Assembly: GCF_006540305.1 (NCBI RefSeq)
Contig: NZ_BJOR01000001.1
Span: 682,001-746,000, forward strand
Length of the DNA stretch: 64,000 bases
Reading direction: 5' to 3'
Source: Streptomyces sp. 6-11-2
GTDB taxonomy: Bacteria > Actinomycetota > Actinomycetes > Streptomycetales > Streptomycetaceae
Shown piece after piece: positions 19,176-28,849 of the stretch. Position 1 is the stretch's first letter; each line of letters starts with the position of its first letter. The notes below the pieces were generated by a model that was given only the letters and a program-made list of their open reading frames with translations, did not search any database and was not told the origin of the DNA. The position numbers and the translations under genes are program-made.

Positions 19176-19325
19176 GCGGGTTGGGGCGGGAAAGGCCCCT
19201 GAGCATGTTTCACCCATGACGGCCGAATGGCGATCGTGTGACGGGGGTGGGCATGGACACGCCCGCGACCGCCGGGACTCAATAGGCTCCGAACGAACCT
19301 CGTGCCCCTATGACTTGGAGCTGAC

Positions 19326-20819
19326 GTGCACCGCAGAATGATCGCGCCGGGCGCACTGGCGGCGGCCACCCTGCTGCTGGCGATCCCGGCATCGGCCGCG
19401 AGCCACTCCCCCGGCGCACCGGGCATCGGCGACCCCTACTACCCGTACTACGGCAACGGCGGATACGACGTCTCCCACTACGACCTCAGGCTGAAGTACC
19501 AGCCGGCCACGGACGAGCTGGAGGGCACGGCGACGATCGAGGCGCGGACCACACAGGACCTGTCCAGCTTCGACCTGGACTTCCTGCTGGACATCAGCGA
19601 GGTGCGGGTCAACGGCGCGACGGCCGCCTTCGCCGCCTCCGGTCAGCACGAACTGGTGGTCACCCCGAAGAAGCCGCTGGCCAGGAACACGCCGATCACT
19701 GTGGTGGTCCGCTACAGCGGGGTGCCGTCCACGAAGAGCGCGTACGGCTTCACCACCTGGCATCGCACCCCGGACGGCGGGATCGCGGCGGACGAGCCGG
19801 AGGCGGCCTGGTGGTGGTTCCCGAGCAACGACCACCCGAGTGACAAGGCCACCTACGACGTGTCGGTGGCCGTGCCGGACGGCACGCAGGCGATCTCCAA
19901 CGGCACCCTCCAGTCGACCGCCTCGCAGCTCGGCTGGACCCGGTACAACTGGCGCCAGAACAAGCCGCAGGCCACGTATCTGGCCACGCTCGCGATCGGG
20001 AAGTTCGACATCACGACGGGCACGTCGGAGGGCGGCGTCCCCGTCCTCAACGCCTACAGCAGGGACCTCGGCGACAACACGGGGGCGGCGCGCGCGAGCG
20101 TCGAGCGCACCGGGGAGATCGTCGACTGGCTGAGCGGCTATTTCGGGCCGTATCCGTTCAGCTCGGCCGGCGGCTATGTGCCGAACACGACGACCGGGTA
20201 CGCGCTGGAGACCCAGACCCGGGTGTACTACAGCCCGAGGCAGTTCGCCAACGGCTCGAACACGTCCGTCGTCGTGCACGAGCTGGCCCACCAGTGGTAC
20301 GGCGACAGCGTGTCGCTCAAGGGCTGGAAGGACATCTGGATCAACGAGGGCTTCGCGCGCTACGCCCAGTGGCTGTGGTCCGAGCACGAGGGCGAGGGCA
20401 CCGCGCAGGAGCTGGCGGACTGGGTCTACGCCTCGCACCCCGCCGACGACCCCTTCTGGACGGTCGCGCCGGGCGACCCGGGTCCGGACGACCAGTTCGA
20501 CATCGCGGTCTACGACCGGGGCGCGCTCGCCGTCCAGGCGCTGCGCAACGAGATCGGCGACAAGGCGTTCTTCGCCCTCCTGAAGGGCTGGCCGAAGAAG
20601 CACGCGTACGGCAACGCCTCCGTGGCCGACTTCCAGGAGTACGCCGAGAAGATCTCCGGCAAGCCGCTCGCGGCCCTCTTCGACACGTGGCTGTTCCAGC
20701 CGTCCAAGCCGGCCGCCCCGGCCGCGCGCGCGGCGTCCCTGGCGACGACGCCGGCGGCTCCCGGGCAGCCGAGGTCGTGGAAGAAGATCGAGGCGACGAA
20801 CGACGTGCACACGAGGTGA
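19326..20819 (+). CDS. Secreted M1-family zinc metallopeptidase
   Basis: 497 residues. Sec-type signal peptide (MHRRMIAPGALAAATLLLAIPASAAS). N-terminal beta-rich domain, then the gluzincin site: zinc-binding HELAHQWYG with the third ligand Glu in WINEGFARY 18 residues later. The aminopeptidase GxMEN exopeptidase loop is represented by TGYALETQT, so the canonical Met and Asn are not conserved. Shorter than full aminopeptidase N (about 850 residues) because the C-terminal ARM-repeat domain is missing. GTG start with GGAG five bases upstream. Extracellular peptide degradation is inferred. Confidence 0.92.
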   Translation: MHRRMIAPGALAAATLLLAIPASAASHSPGAPGIGDPYYPYYGNGGYDVSHYDLRLKYQPATDELEGTATIEARTTQDLSSFDLDFLLDISEVRVNGATAAFAASGQHELVVTPKKPLARNTPITVVVRYSGVPSTKSAYGFTTWHRTPDGGIAADEPEAAWWWFPSNDHPSDKATYDVSVAVPDGTQAISNGTLQSTASQLGWTRYNWRQNKPQATYLATLAIGKFDITTGTSEGGVPVLNAYSRDLGDNTGAARASVERTGEIVDWLSGYFGPYPFSSAGGYVPNTTTGYALETQTRVYYSPRQFANGSNTSVVVHELAHQWYGDSVSLKGWKDIWINEGFARYAQWLWSEHEGEGTAQELADWVYASHPADDPFWTVAPGDPGPDDQFDIAVYDRGALAVQALRNEIGDKAFFALLKGWPKKHAYGNASVADFQEYAEKISGKPLAALFDTWLFQPSKPAAPAARAASLATTPAAPGQPRSWKKIEATNDVHTR

Positions 20820-20824
20820 CTCAT

Positions 20825-20861
20825 GGCCGGGCGGCAAAAACGGATCCTGGGCCGCCCGGCC
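20825..20861. terminator. Bidirectional terminator between the peptidase and macrodomain genes
   Basis: Perfect 11-bp stem GGCCGGGCGGC/GCCGCCCGGCC with a 15-nt A-containing loop, filling the gap between two convergent stop codons. Confidence 0.75.
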
Positions 20862-21344
20862 TCACCCCTCGTGGTCGTACACCGTCACCGCGATCCCCCG
20901 CCGCACCAGCCGCTTGTCGATCAGCGGCTCGATCCGGTCCCAGGTGCCGCCGGCCAGGCCGCAGCCGATCCGGGGCATGTGGACGGACGCGTCGAGCTCG
21001 GCCGCACGGACCGCGAGCCGGTCCAGTGCGGTGTCGATCGCCTCGTACCGCACGGGCGCGACGGCCTCGCCTCTGCGCCGGATGCCGCGTTGGCCGATCA
21101 TGTTGGCCACCCACACATCCGGCTCCACCCGGACGAGCTGGACGGCGCCGAGGCCGAAGTCGTTGTCCGCACGGTCCCGGTACCAGGCCCGGTAGGCGGC
21201 CTCCGGCTCCGGCCGGCGCCGGGAGAGGGCCTGGACGAAGCCCCTCCCCCGGGCGCCGATGTCGTTGCAGACGTGGGCCAACACCTTCACGCCCTCGGCC
21301 GAGGGCTCGGTGGCGTCACCCCGGATGTACGTGATCTCCGGCAT
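20862..21344 (-). CDS. Macrodomain protein (ADP-ribose binding/hydrolase, TARG1/ALC1-like)
   Basis: 160 residues, a single macrodomain. Seen: ITYIRGDATEP at the N-terminus, HVCNDIGARGRGF in the ligand-binding loop, and MPRIGCGLAGGTW in the phosphate-binding loop. Members bind ADP-ribose and often remove it from Glu side chains or nucleic acids; the TARG1/DarG group can reverse DNA or protein ADP-ribosylation. No ADP-ribosyltransferase toxin gene is adjacent, so a DarTG-type pair is not supported here. Weak ribosome site; start chosen at the conserved beta strand. Confidence 0.88.
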   Translation of the reverse strand: MPEITYIRGDATEPSAEGVKVLAHVCNDIGARGRGFVQALSRRRPEPEAAYRAWYRDRADNDFGLGAVQLVRVEPDVWVANMIGQRGIRRRGEAVAPVRYEAIDTALDRLAVRAAELDASVHMPRIGCGLAGGTWDRIEPLIDKRLVRRGIAVTVYDHEG

Positions 21345-21386
21345 GACGCCACCGTACGGGGTGGCACCGACAGCGGGGTGGGGCCG

Positions 21387-22862
21387 CTACTCCGTGATTT
21401 CGGAGAGCTCCCGGTCGGCCGTCCGGGAGACGCGGCGGCGGACGCCGAACCAGCCGGCGACCAGGAGCAGGGCGATCAGCGGGATCAGCAGGAGGGTCTT
21501 GCGGCCCACCTCGGGGTCGTTCCACATCATGCCGAGGCAGCCGACGAAGAACGCGATCGTGGCGATCTCGGTGACCGGGCTGCCGGGAAGGCGGAAGTGC
21601 GGGCGGGTGAGCAGGCCGGCCTTGGCGCGGCGGACGAAGACCAGGTGGCAGATCATGATGGTCACCCAGGTGCTGACGATGCCGAGGGAGGCGACGTTCA
21701 GCACGATCTCGAAGGCCTGGCTGGGCATGAGGTAGTTCAGGCCGACGCCGAGCACACAGACCGCGCAGGTCAGGAGGATGCCGCCGTAGGGGACCCGGGT
21801 GCGGCTCATCACCCCGGTGAACTTCGGAGCGGAGCCCGCCGCGGCCATGGAGCGCAGGATACGGCCGGTGGTGTACAGGCCGGAGTTCAGCGACGACATG
21901 GCGGCCGTGAGGACGACGAGGTTCATGACGTCACCGGCCGCCGGGACGCCGATCCTCGACAGGACGGTGACGAAGGGGCTCTCCCCCGCCGAGTAGACCG
22001 AACCGGGCAGCAGCAGGGCGAGCAGGATGACCGAGCCGACGTAGAACAGGCCCACCCGCCACATGATCGAGTTCACCGCGCGCGGGATGATCTTCTCCGG
22101 CTCGGCGGTCTCACCGGCGGCGACACCGATCATCTCCAGGGCGGAGTAGGCGAAGATCACGCCCTGCATGACGAGGACGACCGGCATCACGCCGTGCGGG
22201 AAGAACCCGCCGTGGTCGGTGATCGAGCTCAGGCCCGGGGTCCTGCCGCCGACGTCGTGCTGCGTGGCCAGCAGGAAGATGCCGATCAGCATGAAGCCGA
22301 CCAGGGTGGCGACCTTGATGATCGCGAACCAGAACTCCATCTCGCCGAAGATCTTCACCGAGATCAGGTTGATGGCGAGGACCACGGCGAGGGCGATCAG
22401 CGCGAGCACCCACTGCGGGACGGACGTGAACATGCTCCAGTAGTGCGTGTAGAGCGCGATCGCCGTGATGTCGGCGATACCGGTCGTCGACCAGTTCAGG
22501 AAGTACATCCAGCCGGCGACGTAGGCGCCCTTCTCGCCGAGGAACTCACGCGCGTACGACACGAACGAGCCGGACGAGGGCCGGTACAGGACCAGCTCGC
22601 CGAGGGCACGGACGACGAAGAACGCGAAGACGCCGCACACGAGGTAGGCCAACGCCAGCGCGGGGCCCGCGTTGTGCAGGCGACCGCCCGCTCCCAGGAA
22701 GAGTCCGGTGCCGATCGCCCCACCGATGGCGATCATGTTGACGTGGCGGTGCTTGAGGTCCTTGCTGTATCCGGCGTCGCCCGCGTCGGCGGGCGTCCCG
22801 GTCGCCTGGTGGGAGGCGACCTGTGCCGTGGGCACGGCGTCCTTGCTCAAGGGTGGTTCCAC
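21387..22862 (-). CDS. ansP: L-asparagine permease-like amino acid transporter
   Basis: About 490 residues, 12 membrane helices, APC superfamily amino acid/proton symporter. Very close in motif content to E. coli AnsP: HVNMIAIGGAIGTGLFLGAG, SSGSFVSYAREFLGEK, GGFFPHGVMPV, RLGLFYVGSV-like WRVGLFYVGSV, and MSSLNSGLYTTGRILRSMA. Start is uncertain. GTG 22862 has no site, whereas TTG 22850 (MSKDAVPTAQ) is preceded by AAGTGGA at good spacing. Divergent from a MerR regulator 227 bp away that may control it. Confidence 0.9.
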   Translation of the reverse strand: MEPPLSKDAVPTAQVASHQATGTPADAGDAGYSKDLKHRHVNMIAIGGAIGTGLFLGAGGRLHNAGPALALAYLVCGVFAFFVVRALGELVLYRPSSGSFVSYAREFLGEKGAYVAGWMYFLNWSTTGIADITAIALYTHYWSMFTSVPQWVLALIALAVVLAINLISVKIFGEMEFWFAIIKVATLVGFMLIGIFLLATQHDVGGRTPGLSSITDHGGFFPHGVMPVVLVMQGVIFAYSALEMIGVAAGETAEPEKIIPRAVNSIMWRVGLFYVGSVILLALLLPGSVYSAGESPFVTVLSRIGVPAAGDVMNLVVLTAAMSSLNSGLYTTGRILRSMAAAGSAPKFTGVMSRTRVPYGGILLTCAVCVLGVGLNYLMPSQAFEIVLNVASLGIVSTWVTIMICHLVFVRRAKAGLLTRPHFRLPGSPVTEIATIAFFVGCLGMMWNDPEVGRKTLLLIPLIALLLVAGWFGVRRRVSRTADRELSEITE

Positions 22863-23089
22863 TTTCTGGTGCCCGGGCGCCTGCGCCCGGGTGTCCGTAC
22901 GTGATCCGGCCCGCACCACCCATGTCGCGGCACAGACCAGAAGGGCAGCTTCCCCGGCTGTCGATTCCCCTGCGATGGCGTACGTCACAGAGCGGGACTT
23001 CTCACACGCGTCATTCACTCATCGGTCACCAGCCGTACACCGGCAGGTCAGGGCTTTCACAGCATCGGTGGGACAGCGATACTGCTGCG

Positions 23090-23842
23090 ATGACGACCGA
23101 CGCCGACGAGCCGACCCTCACGATCGACGAGCTGGCCGCGCGGGCCGGCGTCACGGTGCGCACGGTCCGCTTCTACAGCGGCCGGAACCTGCTGCCGCCG
23201 CCGGTGATCGGTCCGCGCCGGGTGGGCCGCTACGGCCGGGAGCACCTGGCGCGCCTGGCGCTGATCGAGGAGATGCAGCTGCGGGGCATGACGCTCGCCG
23301 CGATCGAGCGCCATCTGCGCCAGCTGCCGCCGGACCTCACCCCGCACGACCTGGCCATCCACCGCGCGGTGGTCGCGTCCTGGGCGCCGGACACCGTGGA
23401 GTCGCTGTCCCGGCGGGAGCTGGAGCGCCGGGCCGGCCGGCCGCTCGGCGAGGAGGACGTCGAGCGGCTGGCCGCGATGAACGTCGTCGAGGCCGACGGC
23501 GAGTCCTTCCGCGTCGACTCCGGTCTGCTGCGGCTCGGCGTGGAACTCCTGGACGTACCCCTGTCCCAGGAGACGATCCTCGCCGCCCGTACGGTGCTGA
23601 CCGAGCACGCGCGTACGGCCGCCCACGAGCTGTCGAAGCTGCTGCGTGACGCCGTCGCCGAACGCGACACCCGGGATGTGAAGTCCCTGTCCGCCCATAT
23701 GCACCCCCTGGTGGTGCAGGCCCTGCTCACCACCTTCCAGCGCTCGCTGAAGGAGGAGCTGCGGGAGTGGCTGGACACGGCCGGGCGGGAGGGCCCCCGG
23801 GAAGCGGATCCCCGGGGGCCTCAGGAGCCGCCGTCCGGCTGA
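23090..23842 (+). CDS. MerR-family transcriptional regulator
   Basis: 250 residues. Residues 8-75 form the winged helix of MerR proteins (LTIDELAARAGVTVRTVRFYSGRNLLPPP, then GRYGREHLARLALIEEMQLRGMTLAAIERHL). The long C-terminal region has no Cys cluster, so metal sensing is unlikely; a hydrophobic-ligand or cofactor role is possible. Divergent from the AnsP-like permease, a plausible target. Its 3' end contains a strong hairpin. Confidence 0.92.
   Translation: MTTDADEPTLTIDELAARAGVTVRTVRFYSGRNLLPPPVIGPRRVGRYGREHLARLALIEEMQLRGMTLAAIERHLRQLPPDLTPHDLAIHRAVVASWAPDTVESLSRRELERRAGRPLGEEDVERLAAMNVVEADGESFRVDSGLLRLGVELLDVPLSQETILAARTVLTEHARTAAHELSKLLRDAVAERDTRDVKSLSAHMHPLVVQALLTTFQRSLKEELREWLDTAGREGPREADPRGPQEPPSG
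23792..23820. terminator. Hairpin inside the 3' end of the MerR gene
   Basis: GGCCCCCGGG and CCCGGGGGCC (perfect 10 bp, 9-nt loop) lie in the last codons of the MerR gene, just before the convergent fadB-like stop. The two genes end 9 bp apart, so the terminator has to be inside coding sequence. Confidence 0.55.
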
Positions 23843-23850
23843 GCGGCCCG

Positions 23851-26046
23851 TCAGCGCGCGTCGGTGAAGGTCTCCCCCTTCTCCGCCTTCGCCACCAGCA
23901 GCGCCGGCGGGGTGAACCGCTCGCCGTAGCGCTCGGCGAGTTCCCGCGCGCGTCCCACGAAGCCGGGCAGACCGGCCCCTGCCCCGGCGCCGCCGTCGTA
24001 GCCGTTGATGTACTGCAGCACTCCGCCGGTCCAGCCGGGGAAGCCGATGCCGAGGACCGAGCCGATGTTGGCGTCGGCGACGGAGGTCAGGACGCCCTCC
24101 TCCAGGAGCCTGACCGTGTCGAGCGCCTCGGCGAAGAGCATGCGCTCCTGCATGTCCCGGAACGGGATCTCGTACCCCGGTGTCGTGAAGTGCTCACGCA
24201 GACCCGGCCACAGTCCGGCGCGAGCGCCGTCCTCGCCGTAGTCGTAGAAGCCGGCGCCGCCGCCGCGGCCCGTGCGGCCGAACTCGTCGACCATGCGGTC
24301 GACGATCGCGTCCGCGGGGTGCGGGGTCCAGGTGCCGCCCGCCTCCTCCACCGCCCGCCGCGACTCGGCCCGGATCTTCCGGGGCAGGGTGAGGGTCAGC
24401 TCGTCCATCAGGGACAGCACCTTGGCCGGGTAGCCCACCTGGGCCGCCGCCTGTTCCACCGACGCGGGCTCGATGCCCTCGCCGACCATCGCCACGCCCT
24501 CGTTGATGAACTGGCCGATGACCCGGGAGGTGAAGAAGCCGCGCGAGTCGTTGACGACGATCGGGGTCTTGTTGATCTGCCGGACCAGGTCGAAGGCGCG
24601 GGCCAGCGCCTCGTCGCCGGTGCGCTCGCCCTTGATGATCTCGACCAGGGGCATCTTGTCCACGGGTGAGAAGAAGTGCAGCCCGATGAAGTCGGCCTGG
24701 CGCTCCACGCCTTCGGCGAGCAGGGTGATCGGCAGGGTGGAGGTGTTGGAGCACAGCAGCGCGTCCGGTGCGACGACCTGCTCGATCTCCTGGAACACCT
24801 TGTGCTTGAGCGCCGGGTCCTCGAAGACGGCCTCGATCACGGCGTCGCAGCCCGCGAGGTCGGCGACCTCCGCGGTGGGCGTGATGCGGGCGAGCACCGC
24901 GTCCGCCTTCTCCTGGCTGGTACGGCCCTTGGCGACGGCCTTGGCACACAGCTTCTCCGAGTAGCCCTTGCCCTTGGCGGCGGCCTCCGGGGACACGTCC
25001 TTCAGGACGACCTCGATGCCCGCGCGGGCGCACGCGTAGGCGATGCCCGCGCCCATCATCCCGGCGCCGAGGACGGCCACCTTGCGGACGTGGCGGGGTT
25101 CGACGCCCTGGGGCCGGCTGGCGCCGGAGTTGACGGCCTGGAGGTCGAAGAAGAACGCCTGGATCATGTTCTTCGAGGTCTGCCCCGCGGCCAGTTCGAC
25201 GAAGTAGCGGGCCTCGATGACCTGGGCGGTCTCGAAGTCGACCTGAGCACCCTCGACGGCGGCGGCCAGGATGTTGCGCGGGGCCGGGTAGGGGGCGCCG
25301 TTCGTCTGCTTGCGCAGACTGGCCGGGAAGGCGGGCAGGTTGGCGGCGAACTTCGGGTTCGCCGGGGTGCCGCCCGGGATGCGGTAGCCGGGTTTGTCCC
25401 AGGGCTGGCCGGACTCGGGGTTGGCGTCGATGAAGGCGCGGGCCCTGGCCAGCAACTCCTTCTGAGAAGTGGCCACTTCGTCGACGAGCCCGTTCTCCTG
25501 GGCGCGCCGCGCGTTGTACTGGGTGCCCTGGAGCAGCACCTTGAGCAGGGCGTCGGTGATGCCCAGCAGCCGTACGGTGCGGACCACCCCGCCGCCGCCG
25601 GGGAGCAGGCCGAGGGTCACCTCGGGGCAGCCGATCCTCGTACCGGGGGTGTCGAGCGCGATCCGGTGGTGGCAGGCCAGGGCGAGTTCGTAACCGCCAC
25701 CCAGGGCCGCGCCGTTGATCGCGGCGACGACGGGCTTGCCCAGGGTCTCGATACGGCGCAGGTTCCGCTTGAGCGCGAGGCCGCCGTCGAACAGCTCCTG
25801 GGCGGTGTCCGGGGTGACCCGGATCAGGTCGCGCAGGTCGCCGCCCGCGAAGAAGGTCTTCTTCGCGGAGGTGAGGATGATGCCGCGGACGGACTCCCGC
25901 TCCGTCTCCAGCCGGTCGGCGACGGCGGCGAGGGAGTCACGGAACGCCTGGTTCATCGTGTTCGCGGACTGGTTGGGGTCGTCGAGGACGAGGGTGACGA
26001 CGCCGGTGTCGTCCTGCTCCCAGCGGATGGTGGTGCTCTCGGTCAT
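23851..26046 (-). CDS. fadB: Multifunctional fatty acid oxidation protein (enoyl-CoA hydratase / 3-hydroxyacyl-CoA dehydrogenase)
   Basis: 731 residues. N-terminal crotonase domain (about 1-200) with oxyanion segments FFAGGDLRD and GGGYELALACH and PEVTLGLLPGGGG, so both hydratase Glu positions are kept (GGGYEL and CPEVTLG). NAD-binding 3-hydroxyacyl-CoA dehydrogenase domain from about 330 (VAVLGAGMMGAGIAY), catalytic His in FIGLHFFSPVDKMPLVEI with Glu, and paired C-terminal dehydrogenase domains. Performs two steps of beta-oxidation. ATG preceded by GGAGACC. Last gene of the racemase-thiolase-fadB operon, 50 bp after the thiolase. Confidence 0.94.
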   Translation of the reverse strand: MTESTTIRWEQDDTGVVTLVLDDPNQSANTMNQAFRDSLAAVADRLETERESVRGIILTSAKKTFFAGGDLRDLIRVTPDTAQELFDGGLALKRNLRRIETLGKPVVAAINGAALGGGYELALACHHRIALDTPGTRIGCPEVTLGLLPGGGGVVRTVRLLGITDALLKVLLQGTQYNARRAQENGLVDEVATSQKELLARARAFIDANPESGQPWDKPGYRIPGGTPANPKFAANLPAFPASLRKQTNGAPYPAPRNILAAAVEGAQVDFETAQVIEARYFVELAAGQTSKNMIQAFFFDLQAVNSGASRPQGVEPRHVRKVAVLGAGMMGAGIAYACARAGIEVVLKDVSPEAAAKGKGYSEKLCAKAVAKGRTSQEKADAVLARITPTAEVADLAGCDAVIEAVFEDPALKHKVFQEIEQVVAPDALLCSNTSTLPITLLAEGVERQADFIGLHFFSPVDKMPLVEIIKGERTGDEALARAFDLVRQINKTPIVVNDSRGFFTSRVIGQFINEGVAMVGEGIEPASVEQAAAQVGYPAKVLSLMDELTLTLPRKIRAESRRAVEEAGGTWTPHPADAIVDRMVDEFGRTGRGGGAGFYDYGEDGARAGLWPGLREHFTTPGYEIPFRDMQERMLFAEALDTVRLLEEGVLTSVADANIGSVLGIGFPGWTGGVLQYINGYDGGAGAGAGLPGFVGRARELAERYGERFTPPALLVAKAEKGETFTDAR

Positions 26047-26096
26047 GTCGGGGTCTCCGTTGAAGTCTGGGTTCTGAGGGCGCCGCTGGGGGCGGG

Positions 26097-27311
26097 TCAG
26101 ACGCGCTCGACGATCGTGGCGATGCCCATGCCGCCGCCGACGCAGAGGGTCGCCAGGCCGTAGCGCTTGTCCTGGCGCTCCAGTTCGTCGACGAGGGTGC
26201 CGAGGATCATCGCGCCGGTCGCGCCGAGCGGGTGGCCCAGCGCGATGGCGCCGCCGTTGACGTTGACCTTGTCCAGGGACAGGCCCATGTCCTTCACGAA
26301 GCGCAGCACGACCGCCGCGAACGCCTCGTTGATCTCGACGAGGTCGATGTCGTCGATGGTCAGGCCGGCCCTGGCGAGTGCCTTGCGGGTGGCGGGAGCG
26401 GGCCCGGTGAGCATGATGGTGGGCTCGGAGCCGGAGACGGCGGCGGAGACGATCCGCGCGCGGGGGGTGAGTCCGTACCGCTCGCCGACCTCGCGGGAGC
26501 CGATGGCGACGAGCGAGGCGCCGTCGACGATGCCGGAGGAGTTGCCCGCGTGGTGGACGTGGTCGATCTTCTCCACCCAGTGGTACTTCTGCAGGGCGAC
26601 GGCGTCGAAGCCGCCCAACTCGCCGATGTCCGCGAAGGAGGGCTTGAGCGCCGCCAACGAGTCGGCGGTGGTGCCGGGGCGCGGATGCTCGTCGTGGTCG
26701 AGGACGACGAGCCCGTTGCGGTCCCTGACCGGGACGACGGAGCGGTCGAAGCGGCCCTCCTTCCAGGCGGTGACCGCGCGCTCCTGGGACAGGGCCGCGT
26801 ACTCGTCGACGTCCCGCCGGGAGAAGCCCTCGATGGTGGCGATCAGGTCGGCGCCGATGCCCTGCGGTACGAAGTTGACGGCGAGGTTGGTCATCGGGTC
26901 GTTGAACCAGGCGCCGCCGTCGGAGGCCATCGGCACCCGGGACATCGACTCGACACCGCCCGCGAGGACCAGGTCCTCCCAGCCGGAGCGCACCTTGGCG
27001 GCGGCCAGGTTGACGGCCTCCAGGCCGGAGGCGCAGAAGCGGTTCTCCTGCACACCGGCCACCGTGTCCGGCAGTCCCGCGGCGATGGCGGCGATCCGGG
27101 CGATGTCGGAGCCCTGGTCGCCGATCGGTCCGACGACGCCGAGCACGATGTCGTCGACGGCGGCCGGGTCGAGTCCGGGGAAGCGGTCGCGGATCTCGTG
27201 GATGAGGCCGACGACCAGGTCGATGGGCTTCGTGCCGTGCAGGGCGCCGTTGGCCTTGCCGCGCCCGCGGGGGGTGCGGATCGCGTCGTACACGTACGCT
27301 TCGGTGCTCAC
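26097..27311 (-). CDS. fadA: Acetyl-CoA C-acyltransferase (thiolase)
   Basis: 404 residues. Catalytic triad seen: nucleophile Cys in [11 protein letters not shown], His in [15 protein letters not shown], and second Cys in TLCVGGGMG. Performs thiolytic cleavage of 3-ketoacyl-CoA, matching the adjacent FadB-like protein as the two halves of a trifunctional beta-oxidation system. GTG start at 27311 has GAAAGG seven bases upstream; an upstream open frame has unlikely composition. The symbol is by analogy with E. coli. Confidence 0.93.
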   Translation of the reverse strand: MSTEAYVYDAIRTPRGRGKANGALHGTKPIDLVVGLIHEIRDRFPGLDPAAVDDIVLGVVGPIGDQGSDIARIAAIAAGLPDTVAGVQENRFCASGLEAVNLAAAKVRSGWEDLVLAGGVESMSRVPMASDGGAWFNDPMTNLAVNFVPQGIGADLIATIEGFSRRDVDEYAALSQERAVTAWKEGRFDRSVVPVRDRNGLVVLDHDEHPRPGTTADSLAALKPSFADIGELGGFDAVALQKYHWVEKIDHVHHAGNSSGIVDGASLVAIGSREVGERYGLTPRARIVSAAVSGSEPTIMLTGPAPATRKALARAGLTIDDIDLVEINEAFAAVVLRFVKDMGLSLDKVNVNGGAIALGHPLGATGAMILGTLVDELERQDKRYGLATLCVGGGMGIATIVERV

Positions 27312-27399
27312 TGACAAGCCTTTCGACGAGGGTGGTGTCCTGGGGGCGGCTGGGGGGACCCGGGGCGGGTCGGGGGAGCGTGTCGCGGTCGTGGGTCCG

Positions 27400-28617
27400 T
27401 CAGGAGCCGCCCTCCCCGTCATCTGCCGTCCCGTCCGTCCCGGCCGTCCTGGCCATTCCGTCCTTCCCGTCCTTCCTGTCCTTCCCGTCCTCCAGGAGTG
27501 CGGGCAGGTCCCAGTCGCGGGCCACGGTTGCCGTGCCGTCGCCGGGCCGGGCGGGGCCGGTGCGGACGGCGGTGGGGGTGGCGGAGAAGCGGGGCGCGGG
27601 GGCGGGCTGGGTGAGACCGGAGTGCTCCGTGAAGGTGCCGCGGGCGGCGAGGTGCGGGTGGTGCGGGGCCTCGCGCAGCGACAGCACGGGGGCCACGCAG
27701 GCGTCCGAGCCCTCGAAGACCGCGGTCCACTCCTGCTGGGTGCGGGACTTGAAGCGGGCGGCGACCGCCTCGCGCAGTTCCCCCCAGCGAGTGTGGTCGG
27801 TACGGGCCCCGGCGTGCTCCGCCAGGCCGAGCAGTGCGGTGAACTCGTCGTAGAACCGCTGCTCCAGGGCGCCGACCGCCATGTACCGGCCGTCCGCGGT
27901 CTCGTAGGTGCCGTAGTAAGGGCAGCCGCCGTCCAGGAGGTTGGCCCCGCGGCGGTCCTGCCAGACGCCGGCGGCGAGCATGCCGTGGATCATCGCGGAG
28001 AGGTGGGCGGTGCCGTCGACGATCGAGGCGTCCACAACCTGTCCGGTGCCGGTCGCGCGCGCGTGGTGCAGGGCGGCGAGGACGCCGACCACGAGATAGA
28101 GGGAGCCGCCGGCGTAGTCGCCGAGCAGGTTGGCGGGAACGGCCGGGGGCGCGTCCGGTTCGCCGATCATGCCGAGGGTGCCGGTCACGGCGATGTAGGC
28201 GATGTCGTGTCCCGCGCGCGGGGCGAGCGGTCCGTCCTGGCCCCATCCGGTCATCCGGCCGTAGACCAGCCGCGGGTTGCGGGCGTGGCAAGCCCCGGGG
28301 CCGACGCCGAGGCGCTCGGCGACGCCGGGGCGGTAGCCCTCGATGAGAATGTCGGCGCGGGCGGCGAGGTCGAGGACGCGGGCGGGGCCGCCCGGGGACT
28401 TGAGGTCGACGACCACCGAGCGCTTGTTGCGGTTGGTGATGTCGTGGGCGGGGTCGATGCCGAGTCCGGTGCCGCCGGGGCGGTCCACCCGGACGACGTC
28501 GGCGCCCAGGTCGGCCAGCAGCATCGCGGCGAACGGGCCGGGGCCGATGCCGGCCAGTTCGACCACGCGCACACCGGTCAGCGGGCCGTGCGGCCCCGCC
28601 GCCTCTGCCGTTGCCAT
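27400..28617 (-). CDS. Alpha-methylacyl-CoA racemase-like CoA-transferase family III protein
   Basis: 405 residues, CaiB/BaiF fold. Motifs match actinobacterial alpha-methylacyl-CoA racemases: catalytic His in AGHDIAYIA and Asp in [10 protein letters not shown]. It would epimerise 2-methylacyl-CoA so that branched chains can enter beta-oxidation, in keeping with the downstream thiolase and fadB genes. The C-terminal 35 residues are a low-complexity tail with [11 protein letters not shown] repeats encoded by reiterated GTCCTTCCC words (about 27440-27500). That tail is outside the conserved domain and probably variable. First gene of the operon. Confidence 0.92.
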   Translation of the reverse strand: MATAEAAGPHGPLTGVRVVELAGIGPGPFAAMLLADLGADVVRVDRPGGTGLGIDPAHDITNRNKRSVVVDLKSPGGPARVLDLAARADILIEGYRPGVAERLGVGPGACHARNPRLVYGRMTGWGQDGPLAPRAGHDIAYIAVTGTLGMIGEPDAPPAVPANLLGDYAGGSLYLVVGVLAALHHARATGTGQVVDASIVDGTAHLSAMIHGMLAAGVWQDRRGANLLDGGCPYYGTYETADGRYMAVGALEQRFYDEFTALLGLAEHAGARTDHTRWGELREAVAARFKSRTQQEWTAVFEGSDACVAPVLSLREAPHHPHLAARGTFTEHSGLTQPAPAPRFSATPTAVRTGPARPGDGTATVARDWDLPALLEDGKDRKDGKDGMARTAGTDGTADDGEGGS

Positions 28618-28688
28618 CCGGTCCCCTCACTGTGACACAACCGATGTAACACCGATGATGCTAAGAACGTGTTCCAGCGGATACAAGC

Positions 28689-28715
28689 CCTCGGCGAGCA
28701 AGCGCTTAGCCGAGG
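28689..28715. promoter_or_regulatory. Inverted repeat in the divergent racemase/dehydrogenase promoter region
   Basis: CCTCGGC (28689-28695) and GCCGAGG (28709-28715) flank a perfect AAGCGCTT (28700-28707). GCAAGCGCTT-type palindromes are common TetR-family sites before acyl-CoA metabolism genes of actinobacteria. It lies 72 bp from the racemase start and is a likely operator for the fatty acid operon. Confidence 0.5.
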
Positions 28716-28849
28716 CGTACCCGGTGGCCTCGTGGCGCTATCCCGCACCGTCGCGCCTTCACCCGCCGGGCCCTCGCCGCCGGACCGCGCACCCCTCACG
28801 CTAGCCTCGGCCACGGACCGCGGCGCGGGCTGCGAGAGCGAGGGGTGTC

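Noticed and set aside
20862..21344. DarG-like antitoxin of a DarTG system
   Set aside because: Only the macrodomain is present; neighbours are a peptidase and a permease, with no DarT-like ADP-ribosyltransferase.
20823..22904. Very long plus-strand open frame (about 690 codons)
   Set aside because: It is the antisense shadow of the macrodomain and AnsP-like genes; its composition is Asp/Gly/His/Glu-rich low complexity with no domain.
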